Part shown: one piece after another, positions 45,529-55,514 of the stretch
Position numbering within the stretch: the stretch's first letter is position 1
Layout of the letters: each line of letters opens with the position of its first letter
From: Tepidamorphus sp.
Lineage (GTDB): Bacteria; Pseudomonadota; Alphaproteobacteria; Rhizobiales; Tepidamorphaceae
Reading direction: 5' to 3'
NCBI GenBank assembly: GCA_028280885.1
Contig: JANQKY010000045.1
Span: forward strand, 62,001 to 126,000
Length of the DNA stretch: 64,000 nt
Program-made: the position numbers and the translations under genes
Notes under the pieces: model-generated
Told to the model about the DNA's origin: nothing
What the model saw: the letters and a program-made list of their open reading frames with translations, nothing else
Database searches by the model: none

Positions 45529-47961
45529 TCACCCCCGCATGCGCTCGCCTTGCGGATCGAACAGCGGCTCGTGCTGGATCCTCGCCGGCCGCCGGTCGCC
45601 GATGATCTCGATCTCGAATGTGCCGGCGCCGTTCGCGGCAAGGCCCGCCGGGATATAGCCCTGCGCCAGCGAGGCGTCGACGTAATGGGCATAGCCGCCC
45701 GACGTCACCCAGCCGACCACCTCGCCGTCATGCCAGATCGGCTCGTCGCCGATGACGTCGGCATCGTCGGCATCGATCACGAAGGTGACGCGCTTCAGGG
45801 TGGGCCCGTCCGCCTTCTCCTTCGCGGCGGCCTCGCGGCCGACGAAATCATTCTTCGACAGCTTGATGAAGCGATCCATGCTGCCCTCGAACGGGCCGTA
45901 GATCGGCCGCAGCTCGCGCGCCCAGGTCGGGAAGTTCTTTTCAAGCCTGAGCGACAACAGCGCCCGCATGCCGAACCTGGCGATGCCGAATTCCGCGCCG
46001 GCCTGAAGGATCTTCTGATAGAGGCCGCGCTCGTATTCAGGCGCAAGCCAGATCTCGTAGCCGAGATCGCCGGTATAGGTGATGCGGCCGATCTTGGCCG
46101 GCACGCCGCCGATATCCATTTCCCGGAAGGCCATGAACGGGAAGGCCTCCCTGGAGATATCCTCGTCGGTCAGCTTGGCGAGCACATCGCGCGCGCGGGG
46201 TCCGGCGACGGACAGGCCGACGAGTTCGAGCCCCAATTCTCGGACCGAGACGGAGCCGTCGGCGGGCAGGTGCCGTTCCAGCCAGCGCATGTGATAGATC
46301 TGCGCCTGCGACGAGCCGAACATGTAGAAGCGCTCGTCATCGGCCTTGGCGATGGTGAAGTCGCCGATCAGCTTGCCGGCAGGATTGAGCATCGGCGTGA
46401 GCGTGATGCGGCCGGTCTTCGGCATGGTGTTGCACATCATCTGCGACAGCCAGGCTTCGGCGCCGGGACCCTTGATCTCGTATTTTGCGAAATTGGCGAT
46501 CTCTGTGACGCCGACCCGCTCGCGCACCGCGAGGCACTCGGCCTTGACGTGCTCGAAGTCGTTGGAGCGGCGGAACGACACGACGTCCTTGGCCTCGACG
46601 CCCTCGGGCGCGAACCACAGCGCGGTCTCCAGGCCCCAGCTGTCGCCCATCACCGCGCCTTCGCTGAGCATCTTGTCATAGAGCGGCGTCGTCTGGACGG
46701 GGCGGGCGGCCGGCAGTTCCTCGTTGGGGAAGCGGATCGAAAAGCGCCGCGAATAGTTCTCCTTCACCTTGGCGTTGGTATAGCCGAGCGTCGCCCAATC
46801 GCCGTAGCGGGCGACATCCATCGCCCAGACGTCGAAGCCCGGATCGCCCTCGCTCATCCAGTTGGCGAGCGCATAGCCGACGCCGCCGCCCTGGCTGAAG
46901 CCGGCCATCACCGCGCAGGCGCACCAGAAGTTGCGCAGGCCCCGCACCGGGCCGACCAGCGGATTGCCGTCAGGCGCGAAGGTGAAGGGGCCGTTGATGA
47001 TCTGCTTGATGCCGGCGCGCTCGAAGGCGGGGAAATGCGAGAAGCCGACTTCCAGCGACGGCGCGATCCGGTCGAGATCGGGTACCAGCAGTTCCTGGCC
47101 GAACTCCCAGGGCGCGGTGCGCGGCGACCAGGGCCGGCCGTCCTTCTCATAGGTGCCCATCAGCATGCCGCCGCGCTCCTGGCGGATATAGATCTCGCCC
47201 TCGAAGTCGATCGCGTGCAGCACCTCCTTGCCCGTCGCCGCGTTGATCTCGGCCACCTCGGGCATGTCCTCGGTCAGGAGATACATGTGCTCCATGGCGA
47301 GAACGGGCAGTTCCAGCCCGACCATGCGGCCGACCTCGCGCGCCCACAGGCCCCCGCAATTGACCACGTGCTCTGCGTGGATCGTGCCCTGCTCGGTGAC
47401 GACGTTCCACGAGCCGTCCTCGTTCTGCGTGAGGTCGGTGACGCGGTTGCGCAGCACGATCTCGGCGCCGCCGATGCGGGCCGACTTGGCATAGGCGTGC
47501 GTCGTGCCGGAGGGGTCGAGATGGCCCTCGATCGGGTCCCACAGCGCGCCGACGAAATGCTTCTCCTCAATCAGCGGCAGCATCTCCTTGGCTTCCTTGG
47601 CCGAGACGATCTCCAGCTCCATGTCGAGATAGCGGCCGCGGGCTCGCGCCATCTTCAGCCATTCCAGCCGCTCCGTGTTGCCGGCAAGCTGCAGGCCGCC
47701 GGTCAGGTGCAGGCCGCAGGACTGGCCGGAAATCTCCTCGATCTCCTTGTAGAGGTCGATCGTATAGGCCTGCAGCTTGGCGACGTTCGGGTCGCCGTTG
47801 AGCGTGTGGAAGCCGCCGGCGGCATGCCAGGTCGACCCGGATGTCAGTTCGGAGCGTTCGATCAGCACCACGTCCTTCCAGCCGGCCTTGGTCAGGTGGT
47901 AGAGCACGCTCGCTCCGACCACGCCGCCGCCGATCACGACGGCCTGTGCATGCGATTTCAT
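45529..47961 (-). CDS. Second dimethylglycine/sarcosine dehydrogenase-like flavoprotein
   Basis: The 810-residue protein repeats the architecture of the gene at 9126: FAD domain VVIGGGVVGASVLYHLTKAG at residues 8-27, GSTWHAAG with His46 in the covalent-FAD position, and a C-terminal GcvT/T-protein folate domain from about residue 460. The two proteins are clearly diverged paralogues. The substrate could be dimethylglycine, sarcosine or another N-methyl amine; the DddP-like and MttB-family genes downstream do not settle it. AAGGAAGGAAATCCC precedes the ATG. Confidence 0.84.
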   Translation of the reverse strand: MKSHAQAVVIGGGVVGASVLYHLTKAGWKDVVLIERSELTSGSTWHAAGGFHTLNGDPNVAKLQAYTIDLYKEIEEISGQSCGLHLTGGLQLAGNTERLEWLKMARARGRYLDMELEIVSAKEAKEMLPLIEEKHFVGALWDPIEGHLDPSGTTHAYAKSARIGGAEIVLRNRVTDLTQNEDGSWNVVTEQGTIHAEHVVNCGGLWAREVGRMVGLELPVLAMEHMYLLTEDMPEVAEINAATGKEVLHAIDFEGEIYIRQERGGMLMGTYEKDGRPWSPRTAPWEFGQELLVPDLDRIAPSLEVGFSHFPAFERAGIKQIINGPFTFAPDGNPLVGPVRGLRNFWCACAVMAGFSQGGGVGYALANWMSEGDPGFDVWAMDVARYGDWATLGYTNAKVKENYSRRFSIRFPNEELPAARPVQTTPLYDKMLSEGAVMGDSWGLETALWFAPEGVEAKDVVSFRRSNDFEHVKAECLAVRERVGVTEIANFAKYEIKGPGAEAWLSQMMCNTMPKTGRITLTPMLNPAGKLIGDFTIAKADDERFYMFGSSQAQIYHMRWLERHLPADGSVSVRELGLELVGLSVAGPRARDVLAKLTDEDISREAFPFMAFREMDIGGVPAKIGRITYTGDLGYEIWLAPEYERGLYQKILQAGAEFGIARFGMRALLSLRLEKNFPTWARELRPIYGPFEGSMDRFIKLSKNDFVGREAAAKEKADGPTLKRVTFVIDADDADVIGDEPIWHDGEVVGWVTSGGYAHYVDASLAQGYIPAGLAANGAGTFEIEIIGDRRPARIQHEPLFDPQGERMRG

Positions 47962-48023
47962 GGGATTTCCTTCCTTGTCGAGGCCGCAAGTGCCATATTG
48001 CTTGTAGGCTGAAGGACACAGAA

Positions 48024-48254
48024 ATGGCTGACATCACCAACGAGCTTCTCTACGAAGTTCTCAAGACCCTCCAGGAAGGGGTGTCCGGGCTTCGGGATGA
48101 TATGCGCGATGTTAAGCAACGGCTGACGTCTCTGGAGATGAAAGTCGGTATCCTGCATGCCGATCTGGCGAACCAGTCAGCCCGTATGGATCGCATCGAC
48201 TCCCGGCTCGAACGCGTTGAAACGCGACTGGGTTTAGTCGAAAATGCGCAATAA
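48024..48254 (+). CDS. Small coiled-coil protein
   Basis: The 76-residue protein is predicted almost entirely as one alpha helix with heptad-like hydrophobic spacing (LLYEVLKTLQEGVSGLRDDM, then IDSRLERVETRLGL). GAAGGA lies before the ATG. Short coiled coils of this kind are common and usually of unknown function. It is divergent from the dehydrogenase gene and convergent with the DddP-like gene. Confidence 0.65.
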   Translation: MADITNELLYEVLKTLQEGVSGLRDDMRDVKQRLTSLEMKVGILHADLANQSARMDRIDSRLERVETRLGLVENAQ

Positions 48255-48288
48255 TCGGTTGGAGCCGCTCCACCCGTGATCTCGCTGC

Positions 48289-49593
48289 CTAGAGGTCCGG
48301 GATGAGATCCGTCGAAAACGTGTCGAGAAGCTCGGCCCCGGTCTCGGTGATCACCGACTGCCGTTCCAGCTTGACACCCTCGCGGCCGCCGACCGCGCCG
48401 GTATAGCTTTCAAAGCAGATGCACATGCCGGGCTCGAAGACGCCGTCATAGCCGCCCGACTTCATGTCTTCGGGAAAGGAAACCGACGGGTATTCGTCGC
48501 ACAGGCCGACGCCGTGGACGACGCAGCTGTAGCGGTTCGGCACATAGGCGGGATCGGGCCGGTAGCTCTTCTGCGAGAATTCGGAAAAGCGCATGCCGGG
48601 CCTGAGCAGGGCTATGTTGAAGGCGATCTGCTCGCAGGCAACCGCGTGCAGCCTCGCCTGCTCCGGTGAGGGCTGCTCGCTGCCGGCGACCCAGCTTCGC
48701 GAGATGTCGCAGCAATAGCCGTAGGGGCCGACCAGATCGGTGTCGAAGGCGACCATGTCGCCGGCCTCGATCACCCGGTCGGAGCATTCGTGGAACCAGG
48801 GATTGGTGCGCGGGCCGCTGGCCAGAAGCCGGGTTTCGATCCATTCGCCGCCGCGCGCGATGTTCTCACGGTGCAGGATCGACCAGAGCTGGTTTTCCGT
48901 GAGGCCCGGCTCAAGCGCCGCCCACATCGCCGCCATGCCGGCCTCGCAGGCATGGATCGCCCGGCGCATCGCCCTGATTTCTTCCGGATGCTTGATCCGC
49001 CGGGCCTGTTCCATGAAGCCCATGCTGGTGTGCGGCTCAAGCCCCTCCGCGACCAGCGCCTCGATGCCGAGCTGGTCGCATTTGTCGAGCGCGATCCGCG
49101 TGTTCCCGCCGCCATGACGGCGCACCAGTTCGGCCAGTTCCGCCGCCCAGCTCTTCACCCGGTTGCGCTCTTCCGGCCCGGCGCCGAAATAGAACCACGA
49201 TGTTGCCGGCCGGGTCTCGTCGACGGTCGACATGGCCTGTGACAGGTGTCCGCAGCCATGGAAATCGAACAGGACGACCGGGCCGTCGGTGGCGACGAAC
49301 AGGTAGCGGCAGGCATTGTGCAGGCACCAGACCTGCATGTTGGAGACGTCGCTGGCATAGCGGATGTTGAGAGGATCGTAGAGCACGGCGCCGGCGAAAT
49401 CGCTATCGGCCAGCTGCTGGCGCACGCGGCCTAACCGATACTGGCGCATCGTCTTAAGATCCGGCTCGGACAGGCCGGCGTCGGCCCATTCGCCGAGCGC
49501 CGGGTTGCCGGGGCTTGCCACATCGATCGTCTCGACGACCGCGTCGGGTCGCCGGTCGGGATGGATCTTCGGTTCGTAGGCAAAGTCGTCCAT
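48289..49593 (-). CDS. dddP: M24-family enzyme related to DMSP lyase DddP
   Basis: The 434-residue protein has the creatinase/aminopeptidase P fold and shares with DddP of Roseovarius the long block HRENIARGGEWIETRLLASG and SGPRTNPWFHECSDRV, ending in the metal site FDTD...CCDISRSW, HGVGLCDEYP, CFESYTGAVGG and KLERQSVITE. The expected metal ligands (three Asp, one His, two Glu) are present. DddP cleaves dimethylsulfoniopropionate to dimethylsulfide and acrylate. Substrate specificity cannot be read with certainty; a peptidase or betaine-analogue hydrolase is possible. GGAGGG precedes the ATG. Confidence 0.72.
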   Translation of the reverse strand: MDDFAYEPKIHPDRRPDAVVETIDVASPGNPALGEWADAGLSEPDLKTMRQYRLGRVRQQLADSDFAGAVLYDPLNIRYASDVSNMQVWCLHNACRYLFVATDGPVVLFDFHGCGHLSQAMSTVDETRPATSWFYFGAGPEERNRVKSWAAELAELVRRHGGGNTRIALDKCDQLGIEALVAEGLEPHTSMGFMEQARRIKHPEEIRAMRRAIHACEAGMAAMWAALEPGLTENQLWSILHRENIARGGEWIETRLLASGPRTNPWFHECSDRVIEAGDMVAFDTDLVGPYGYCCDISRSWVAGSEQPSPEQARLHAVACEQIAFNIALLRPGMRFSEFSQKSYRPDPAYVPNRYSCVVHGVGLCDEYPSVSFPEDMKSGGYDGVFEPGMCICFESYTGAVGGREGVKLERQSVITETGAELLDTFSTDLIPDL

Positions 49594-49626
49594 GGCGCAA
49601 ACCCTCCAGACCAAGGGGTATTCACC

Positions 49627-51282
49627 TTAGAAATCCGTCGGCGCGCCCCCTTCCTCGGTGCGCCGTGCAACGAAGGCGTCGAGTTCCTCTGCGATCGCCG
49701 GGTCCATCGGCGGTGCCTCGTAGGCCTTCAGCGCTTCCTTCCACACCGCGTTCGCCTTCTCGAACGCGGTCGGGCGTCCTGCCTCGTCCCAGGTCTCGAA
49801 ATTGCGCCAGTCCGACAGCAGCGGCGAATAGAACGCATCGCGGTAGCGCGCCTGGGTGTGGGCGGTGCCGAAATAGTGGCCGCCGGGACCGACCTCGCGC
49901 ACCGCCTCCAGCGCCAGCGTGTCGTCGTCTACGGTGAGCGGCGTCAGGAATTCCGCCACCATCTGCAACAGGTCGACGTCGAGGATGAACTTTTCATAGG
50001 AGAAGGTCAGTCCGCCCTCCATCCAGCCGGCGGCGTGCTTGATCAGGTTGCCGCCGCCCATCGTCGCGCCCCACAGCGAGAACACCGATTCATAGGCCGC
50101 CTGCGCATCGACCGTGTTGGCCGCGCAGGTGTTGGAGGTGCGGTAGGGCAGGGCGTAGCGCCGGGCGAGCTGGCCGCCGACGAGTTGCGCGCGCATGTAT
50201 TCCGGCGTGCCGAAGGCGGGTGCACCCGACTTCATGTCGACATTGGAGGTGAACCCGCCATAGATCACCGGCGCGCCCGGATTGACCAGTTGCGAAAAGG
50301 CGATGCCGGCCAGCGCCTCGGCGTTCTGCTGGGCGAGCGCGCCGACGATCGTCACCGGCGCCATCGCGCCGGCCAGCGTGAACGGCGTCATCACGATCGG
50401 CTGGCTGCGTCTCGCCATCTCGATGATGCCCTGCAGCATCGGCGTGTCAAGGCGCAGCGGCGAGGAGGCGTTGATGGTGGTCAGGATCGACGGCTCACGG
50501 TCAAGCTGGTCGTCGGAGATCCCGCGGGCGATCCGTGCGATCTCGATGCCGTCGAGATTGCGCTCGCGGCCGAGCGAATAGAGCTGGAACGACTTGTCCG
50601 TCAGCGTCGCGATGTCGCGCAAACATTCCAGATGGCGGATGGAGGGGTGCAGGTCGACCGGCTCGACGGGATAGCCGCCGATCGTGTGGATGATGTTGTA
50701 GTGCTGCGCGAGCTTGATGAAGTTGCGGAAATCCGCCTGATTGCCCGGACGACGCCCGGCCTCCATGTCGGAGCAGTTCGGCGCGCTCGCGGTCTGGGAG
50801 TTGGCGACCCGGTTGCCGCCGATCACGAGATTGTGTGCCGGATTGCGCGCATGCAGGGTGAATTCCGATGGGCAACGCGCGATCGCCTCGGCGACGAGGG
50901 TGCGGTCGAGCCGGACCCGGTCGCCGTCGGCTGCGACATCGGCGCCGGCCGCCTTCAGGATCGCCTTCGCCTCGTCGTGCAGGAAATCGATGCCGATCTC
51001 CTCCAGGATCGTCAGGGACGCGTTGTGGATCGCCTCCAGTTCGTCGGCGCTCACCGCCGCGGTCGGCGGGTAGGCGTTGACCGGCTGGCGGAACGGTTTC
51101 TGGGTCGATGCGGGCGCCCTGTCGGTGCGTGCGGCCCGTCCGCCGCGTCCCGTTCGCGCGCTGCGCCGCGACCTCCCGTTCCGTTCGCCCCGCGTGCCCG
51201 GCGCGTCGATCGCCAGGGTGTCACCGTCCTGTGACATCTGCCTGTTTGCGGCATCGTCGTGCCGCGTCGCGGACGTCGTCAT
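49627..51282 (-). CDS. Second MttB-family corrinoid-dependent methyltransferase, non-pyrrolysine
   Basis: The 551-residue protein has the MttB-superfamily blocks ASLTILEEIGIDFLHDEAKA, NASSPLRLDTPMLQGIIEMA, LAGAMAPVTIVGALAQQNAE, SGAPAFGTPEYMRAQLVGGQ and YFGTAHTQARYRDAFYSP. No in-frame amber codon interrupts it, so it is not a pyrrolysine enzyme. It differs enough from the copy at 38520 to have another substrate, though both could use the single corrinoid protein. Residues 31-55 contain ten Arg in a Gly/Ser-rich context. It is 33 bases downstream of the DddP-like gene start on the same strand and divergent from an ABC importer. Confidence 0.85.
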   Translation of the reverse strand: MTTSATRHDDAANRQMSQDGDTLAIDAPGTRGERNGRSRRSARTGRGGRAARTDRAPASTQKPFRQPVNAYPPTAAVSADELEAIHNASLTILEEIGIDFLHDEAKAILKAAGADVAADGDRVRLDRTLVAEAIARCPSEFTLHARNPAHNLVIGGNRVANSQTASAPNCSDMEAGRRPGNQADFRNFIKLAQHYNIIHTIGGYPVEPVDLHPSIRHLECLRDIATLTDKSFQLYSLGRERNLDGIEIARIARGISDDQLDREPSILTTINASSPLRLDTPMLQGIIEMARRSQPIVMTPFTLAGAMAPVTIVGALAQQNAEALAGIAFSQLVNPGAPVIYGGFTSNVDMKSGAPAFGTPEYMRAQLVGGQLARRYALPYRTSNTCAANTVDAQAAYESVFSLWGATMGGGNLIKHAAGWMEGGLTFSYEKFILDVDLLQMVAEFLTPLTVDDDTLALEAVREVGPGGHYFGTAHTQARYRDAFYSPLLSDWRNFETWDEAGRPTAFEKANAVWKEALKAYEAPPMDPAIAEELDAFVARRTEEGGAPTDF

Positions 51283-51667
51283 GGTCTTCGCTTCCACTTG
51301 GTTCTGCCGCGCGCGCCGGTCGGGCCAAGCGCCCTTGTTTGTCAGGAGCGCCCTGGCTGCCGCTGGCGCCGCGCGGGCGTTTGCGGAGCTACGCTGCCGC
51401 GATTTGTCTGTCCCGCCAAGCGCTTCCATGCCGCGAATCGGCGATACGTCGCGGAACCGGCGGGATGGGTCGCAATTGGAGCATTTATTGTCATCCCGGT
51501 GTTGCCGACTGTCAGGGGCTGCATGTTAGGCTGCCGTAGCTGAACATGTGGATCAGTCTTTGTTCCGGCGACGGATTTAGCCGATTTGCAAACGGCCGAA
51601 ATTTGACAACAAGGCCCATATGCAATTCGTTGAATGCGACGACGGATGATCGGGAGGTAATTTGACT
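51283..51667. promoter_or_regulatory. Divergent promoter region between mttB-like gene and ABC importer
   Basis: The 385 bases have no gene. TTGACA at 51603 is a consensus -35 on the plus strand; no equally good -10 sits at 17 bases, although TTGAAT near 51630 is in range. GGGAGGTAA precedes the substrate-binding-protein start. Shared control of importer and methyltransferase from this region is plausible. Confidence 0.4.
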
Positions 51668-53356
51668 ATGACGAAATCTGACAAGCCGCGCCTGCACCCG
51701 AAAGTGCGCGAGGCGAAGGAACTCATGGACAAAGGTCGCATGGACCGGCGTGAGTTCGTCCGCATTGCCGCGCTGCTCGGTGTCTCGGCCGGCGCGGCCT
51801 ATGCGATGGGTGGCGTGACGCCGTCCTTTGCCATGCAGGCCGACCTGCCGTTCCCCGACGCCGATGACGAGGCGAAATCGGGTGGCACGTTGCGCGTCGG
51901 CATGCAGGTGCAGAAGATGGAGGATCCGGCGACCTATTCCTGGGTCGAGATGTCCAACCAGACGCGCCACACGCTGGAGCACCTGACCTTTACGACGCCG
52001 GACAACGTTACCCAGCCGATGCTCGCCGAAAGCTGGCAAGCCAATGACGACCTGACCGAGTGGACCTTCAAGCTCCGCCCCGGCATCATGTGGCACAACG
52101 GCGACGAGTTGAACGCCGACGACATCATCTTCAACATGACCCGCTGGATGGATCCCGATCTCGGCTCCTCCAATATCGGCCTGTCCACCTTCGCCTCGAT
52201 GGTCGAGGAGAAGGACGGCAAGAAGGTGATGATCCCCGGCTCGCTGGAGAAGGTCGACGACCTGACCGTCAAGCTGAAGCTGCAGAAGCCGGTCCTGTCG
52301 GTTCCCGAGGATCTCTACAACTATCCCACGGCGATCGTGCATCGCAGCTTCAAGCCGCCGCTCTCCGACAATCCGATCGGCACCGGCCCCTTCACGCTGA
52401 CCAACCTGAAGGTCGGCGAGCGCTGCGAGTTGAAGAAGGTCACCGAGACCACGGACGGCAAGCCGTTCAAGTATTGGGGCGGCGACGTCTTCCTCGACGA
52501 GATCCACTACTACAATTTCGACGAGGACAATCAGCTCACCGCCTTCGCCTCCGGCGACGTCGATGCGATCTACGAGTTCGGCATCGAGCAGTTCGAACTG
52601 GCCCAGGCGCTGGAAGGCGACATCATCGAGGCCCGCACCGCGCAGACGCTGTGCTGCCGCATGCAGATCTCGCAGAAGCCGTTCGACGACATCAAGGTCC
52701 GCCAGGCCGTCGTGTCGGCCTGTGACAACTCGGTCTATCGCGAGCTGGTCTTCCAGGGGCGCGGTGATATCGCCGAGAACACCCATGTCTCGCCGATCCA
52801 TCCGGAATATTACGAGCTTCCGGAACTCAAGCGCGATGTCGAGAAGTCGAAGAAGCTGCTGGCCGAGGCCGGCTATCCCGACGGCATCGAATTGACCATC
52901 GACGTCGGCAACACCGACGGCCCGTGGCATCAGACGGTCTGCGAAATCATGCGCGACCAGATGAAGGATGCCGGCATCAAGCTCAACATCAACGTGATGC
53001 CGCCCTCCAAGTATTGGGAAGTCTGGGATTCGACGCCCTTCGGCGCCACCGCCTGGACCCACCGTCCGCTCGGCACCATGGTCCTGTCGCTGGGCTACCG
53101 CACCGGCGTTCCGTGGAACGAGACCCATCTCGCCAGCAAGGAGTTCGACGAAGCGCTGGACGACGCGGAGGCGACGCTCGATGTCGAGGCACGCCGCGAG
53201 AAGATGAAGAAGGTCGAGCAGATCATGCAGGACGCCGCCGTCATGGTGCAGCCGATCTGGCGTCCGGTCTTCACGATCGTTTCCAAGAAAGTCGTCGGCT
53301 ATCCGCCGCATCCGACCCAGTACCATCAGTTCAACCGGGTCTGGATCAACTCCTAA
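51668..53356 (+). CDS. ABC importer substrate-binding protein, peptide/opine family (SBP_bac_5)
   Basis: The protein of about 562 residues is a family 5 solute-binding protein: SGGTLRVGMQVQKMEDPATY, LTEWTFKLRPGIMWHNGDEL and DIKVRQAVVSACDNSVYREL. Its N-terminus has a twin-arginine-like MDRREFVRIAALLGVSAGAA signal, so it may be exported folded by Tat. No lipobox is clear. The family binds peptides, opines, nickel or small betaines. The ATG has GGGAGG ten bases upstream; a TTG two codons earlier is possible. It opens a four-gene importer operon. Confidence 0.87.
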   Translation: MTKSDKPRLHPKVREAKELMDKGRMDRREFVRIAALLGVSAGAAYAMGGVTPSFAMQADLPFPDADDEAKSGGTLRVGMQVQKMEDPATYSWVEMSNQTRHTLEHLTFTTPDNVTQPMLAESWQANDDLTEWTFKLRPGIMWHNGDELNADDIIFNMTRWMDPDLGSSNIGLSTFASMVEEKDGKKVMIPGSLEKVDDLTVKLKLQKPVLSVPEDLYNYPTAIVHRSFKPPLSDNPIGTGPFTLTNLKVGERCELKKVTETTDGKPFKYWGGDVFLDEIHYYNFDEDNQLTAFASGDVDAIYEFGIEQFELAQALEGDIIEARTAQTLCCRMQISQKPFDDIKVRQAVVSACDNSVYRELVFQGRGDIAENTHVSPIHPEYYELPELKRDVEKSKKLLAEAGYPDGIELTIDVGNTDGPWHQTVCEIMRDQMKDAGIKLNINVMPPSKYWEVWDSTPFGATAWTHRPLGTMVLSLGYRTGVPWNETHLASKEFDEALDDAEATLDVEARREKMKKVEQIMQDAAVMVQPIWRPVFTIVSKKVVGYPPHPTQYHQFNRVWINS

Positions 53357-53505
53357 GACATCACGATTGCGCCGCGCCGGAGACCATCCGGCGCGGCCGA
53401 ACTGCCGGATGAACCGCCGGCCACCCCCGCCACCCCGGACGGAAGATCCGGGCGCACACAGTCCGGGGGCACACGGTCTGGCGGAAGGAGAGGGGACGGC
53501 AGCGT

Positions 53506-54456
53506 ATGGTAAAGCTCATTCTCCGCCGGTTGGGCCAGATGGTCCTGATCATGGCGGTCGTTTCATTCGTTCTGTTTCTCGTTTTCGACAGTGACAAGTT
53601 CAAAAAGCAGATTGCTGTCAATGAGTTGGGCGGGTTCGGTCTGCAAACGCTGACCGAGCAGGAATATCAGGACTGGCTCAGTTCCAAGGGCCTCGATGTT
53701 CCCTTCTACACGCGCTATCTCGATTGGGTCGGCAACGTCCTGCAGGGCGATTTCGGATTTTCCTTCGAAAAGAACACCGAGGTCGGACCGCTGCTCGCCG
53801 AGCGGCTGATCAACACCGGCATCCTGGCCTTCTGGGTGTTCGCGCTGATGATACCGATCGCGCTGACGCTCGGGGTGATAGCGGGCATGAAGGAGGGCTC
53901 GGCACAGGACAGATCGGTCTCCTTCATCTCGGTGCTGACGACATCGATGCCGGAAATCGCCACCGCGATCTTCCTGACCGTCATCTTCGCGCTCGGCCTT
54001 GGCTGGCTGCCGGCGAAATCGGCGATGACGCAGGGCTTCGACTGGCGCCAGCTGGTGCTGCCGGTGGCGACCCTGGTGCTCTACGATTTCGGCTATGTCG
54101 CGCGCATGACCAGGGCCTCGATGGCCGAGGTGATGACCTCGCAATATATCCGCACCGCGATCCTGAAAGGCATTCCCTATCGCCGCGTGATCATGCGCCA
54201 TGCCCTGCGCAATGCCCTGATCGCGCCGTTCACGGTCATCGTCCTGCAGCTCAACTGGCTGCTCTCGGGCGTCGTCGTGGTCGAGGTGTTCTTCCAGTAT
54301 AACGGCTTCGGCAAGATGCTGCTCGATGCGGCCCTGTTCGGCGATATCTACGTCATTCAGGCCGGCACGCTCGCAGCCGTCTTCGTCGCCGTTTTCTCGC
54401 AAATCATTTCCGATGTCGGGTACACGCTGTTGAACCCGCGCATCCGGTTCAGTTGA
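53506..54456 (+). CDS. ABC importer permease, DppB-like
   Basis: The 316-residue membrane protein has six predicted helices and the DppB/OppB domain with the ATPase-contacting EAA loop YIRTAILKGIPYRRVIMRHA. The periplasmic segment DWVGNVLQGDFGFSF is typical of the family. It lies 149 bases behind the binding-protein gene and 13 bases before its partner permease. Confidence 0.9.
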   Translation: MVKLILRRLGQMVLIMAVVSFVLFLVFDSDKFKKQIAVNELGGFGLQTLTEQEYQDWLSSKGLDVPFYTRYLDWVGNVLQGDFGFSFEKNTEVGPLLAERLINTGILAFWVFALMIPIALTLGVIAGMKEGSAQDRSVSFISVLTTSMPEIATAIFLTVIFALGLGWLPAKSAMTQGFDWRQLVLPVATLVLYDFGYVARMTRASMAEVMTSQYIRTAILKGIPYRRVIMRHALRNALIAPFTVIVLQLNWLLSGVVVVEVFFQYNGFGKMLLDAALFGDIYVIQAGTLAAVFVAVFSQIISDVGYTLLNPRIRFS

Positions 54457-54469
54457 GGGGAGGCCGCTG

Positions 54470-55495
54470 ATGAGTGCGACCGCCGACGCCCCGCTTCCCG
54501 CGCCATCGCTTCTGGCGCGCCTGTCGCAACCGCGAACGCTTATCCTGCTGCTCGCGCTGATGTGGATCCCGCTGGTGATCTACGTGATGTTCGGGCATAT
54601 GTTCGAGGACAGCCGCGACTATGTCCTGATCCCGGCGGTGCCCGCTACGCTGCTGCTCTACGTGCTGGCGATGCGGGCCTGGTGGGAATCGAAGATCGCC
54701 GTGATCGGCGCCACCCTGGTGTTCTTCTGGATGTTCATCGCGGTGGTGGTGCCGTTCCTGCCGCTGATTGATCCCAATCAGCCGATTGCCCCGTTCACGC
54801 TGCCCTTCTCCGAGAAGAAGGACATCTTCTTCTGGCTCGGCACCGACTTCAAGGGCCGCGACATGCTCTCGCGCGCCCTGTGGGGCTGTCAGCGGGTCAT
54901 CGTCTGGGGCGTGACCGCGACCCTAGTCGCCTATATCGTCGGCACCGCCTTCGGTCTGATCGCCGGCTATCTCGGCGGCTGGTGGGACGAGATCATCTCG
55001 TTCCTGGCCAACATCCTGTTGTCCTTCCCGGTGATGGTGCTGTTCATCCTGATCCTGAACTATCTCGGCCAGTCGGGTTTCAACATCGTTATCGCGGTGA
55101 CGTTCGCCTCGGCGCCGGCGGTTATGCGTATCGTTCGCGGCCTGGCGCTCGACATCAAGTCGCGCGACTATGTCTTCGCCGCGCAGACCCGCGGCGAACA
55201 TCCGATCTGGATCATGGTCGTCGAGCTTTTGCCGAATGTGCGCGGTCCGATCATCGTCGATGCCTGCCTCAGGCTCGGCTACACGACGGTGGCGATCACC
55301 ACGCTGACCTTCTTAGGGTTAGGCCTGCAGCCGCCGGATCCCGATTGGGGCCTGATGATCAAGGAAGCGGCCAACACCGCGCTGATCTTCAAGTTCTCTT
55401 ACATGCTGATCGTCCCGGCCCTGTCGGTCTCCTCGCTCATCCTCGGCTTCAACCTGATGGCCGACGGATTGCGCGAGATGAGCCTGCGCGACTGA
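54470..55495 (+). CDS. ABC importer permease, DppC-like
   Basis: The 341-residue permease has an N-terminal extension with two or three hydrophobic helices, then the DppC/OppC core with WLGTDFKGRDMLSRALWGCQ and the EAA loop DYVFAAQTRGEHPIWIMVVE. It pairs with the DppB-like protein to form the membrane channel. A 19-base gap separates it from the ATPase gene. Confidence 0.9.
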   Translation: MSATADAPLPAPSLLARLSQPRTLILLLALMWIPLVIYVMFGHMFEDSRDYVLIPAVPATLLLYVLAMRAWWESKIAVIGATLVFFWMFIAVVVPFLPLIDPNQPIAPFTLPFSEKKDIFFWLGTDFKGRDMLSRALWGCQRVIVWGVTATLVAYIVGTAFGLIAGYLGGWWDEIISFLANILLSFPVMVLFILILNYLGQSGFNIVIAVTFASAPAVMRIVRGLALDIKSRDYVFAAQTRGEHPIWIMVVELLPNVRGPIIVDACLRLGYTTVAITTLTFLGLGLQPPDPDWGLMIKEAANTALIFKFSYMLIVPALSVSSLILGFNLMADGLREMSLRD

Positions 55496-55514
55496 GTGAG
55501 GGGAGAAAACAACG

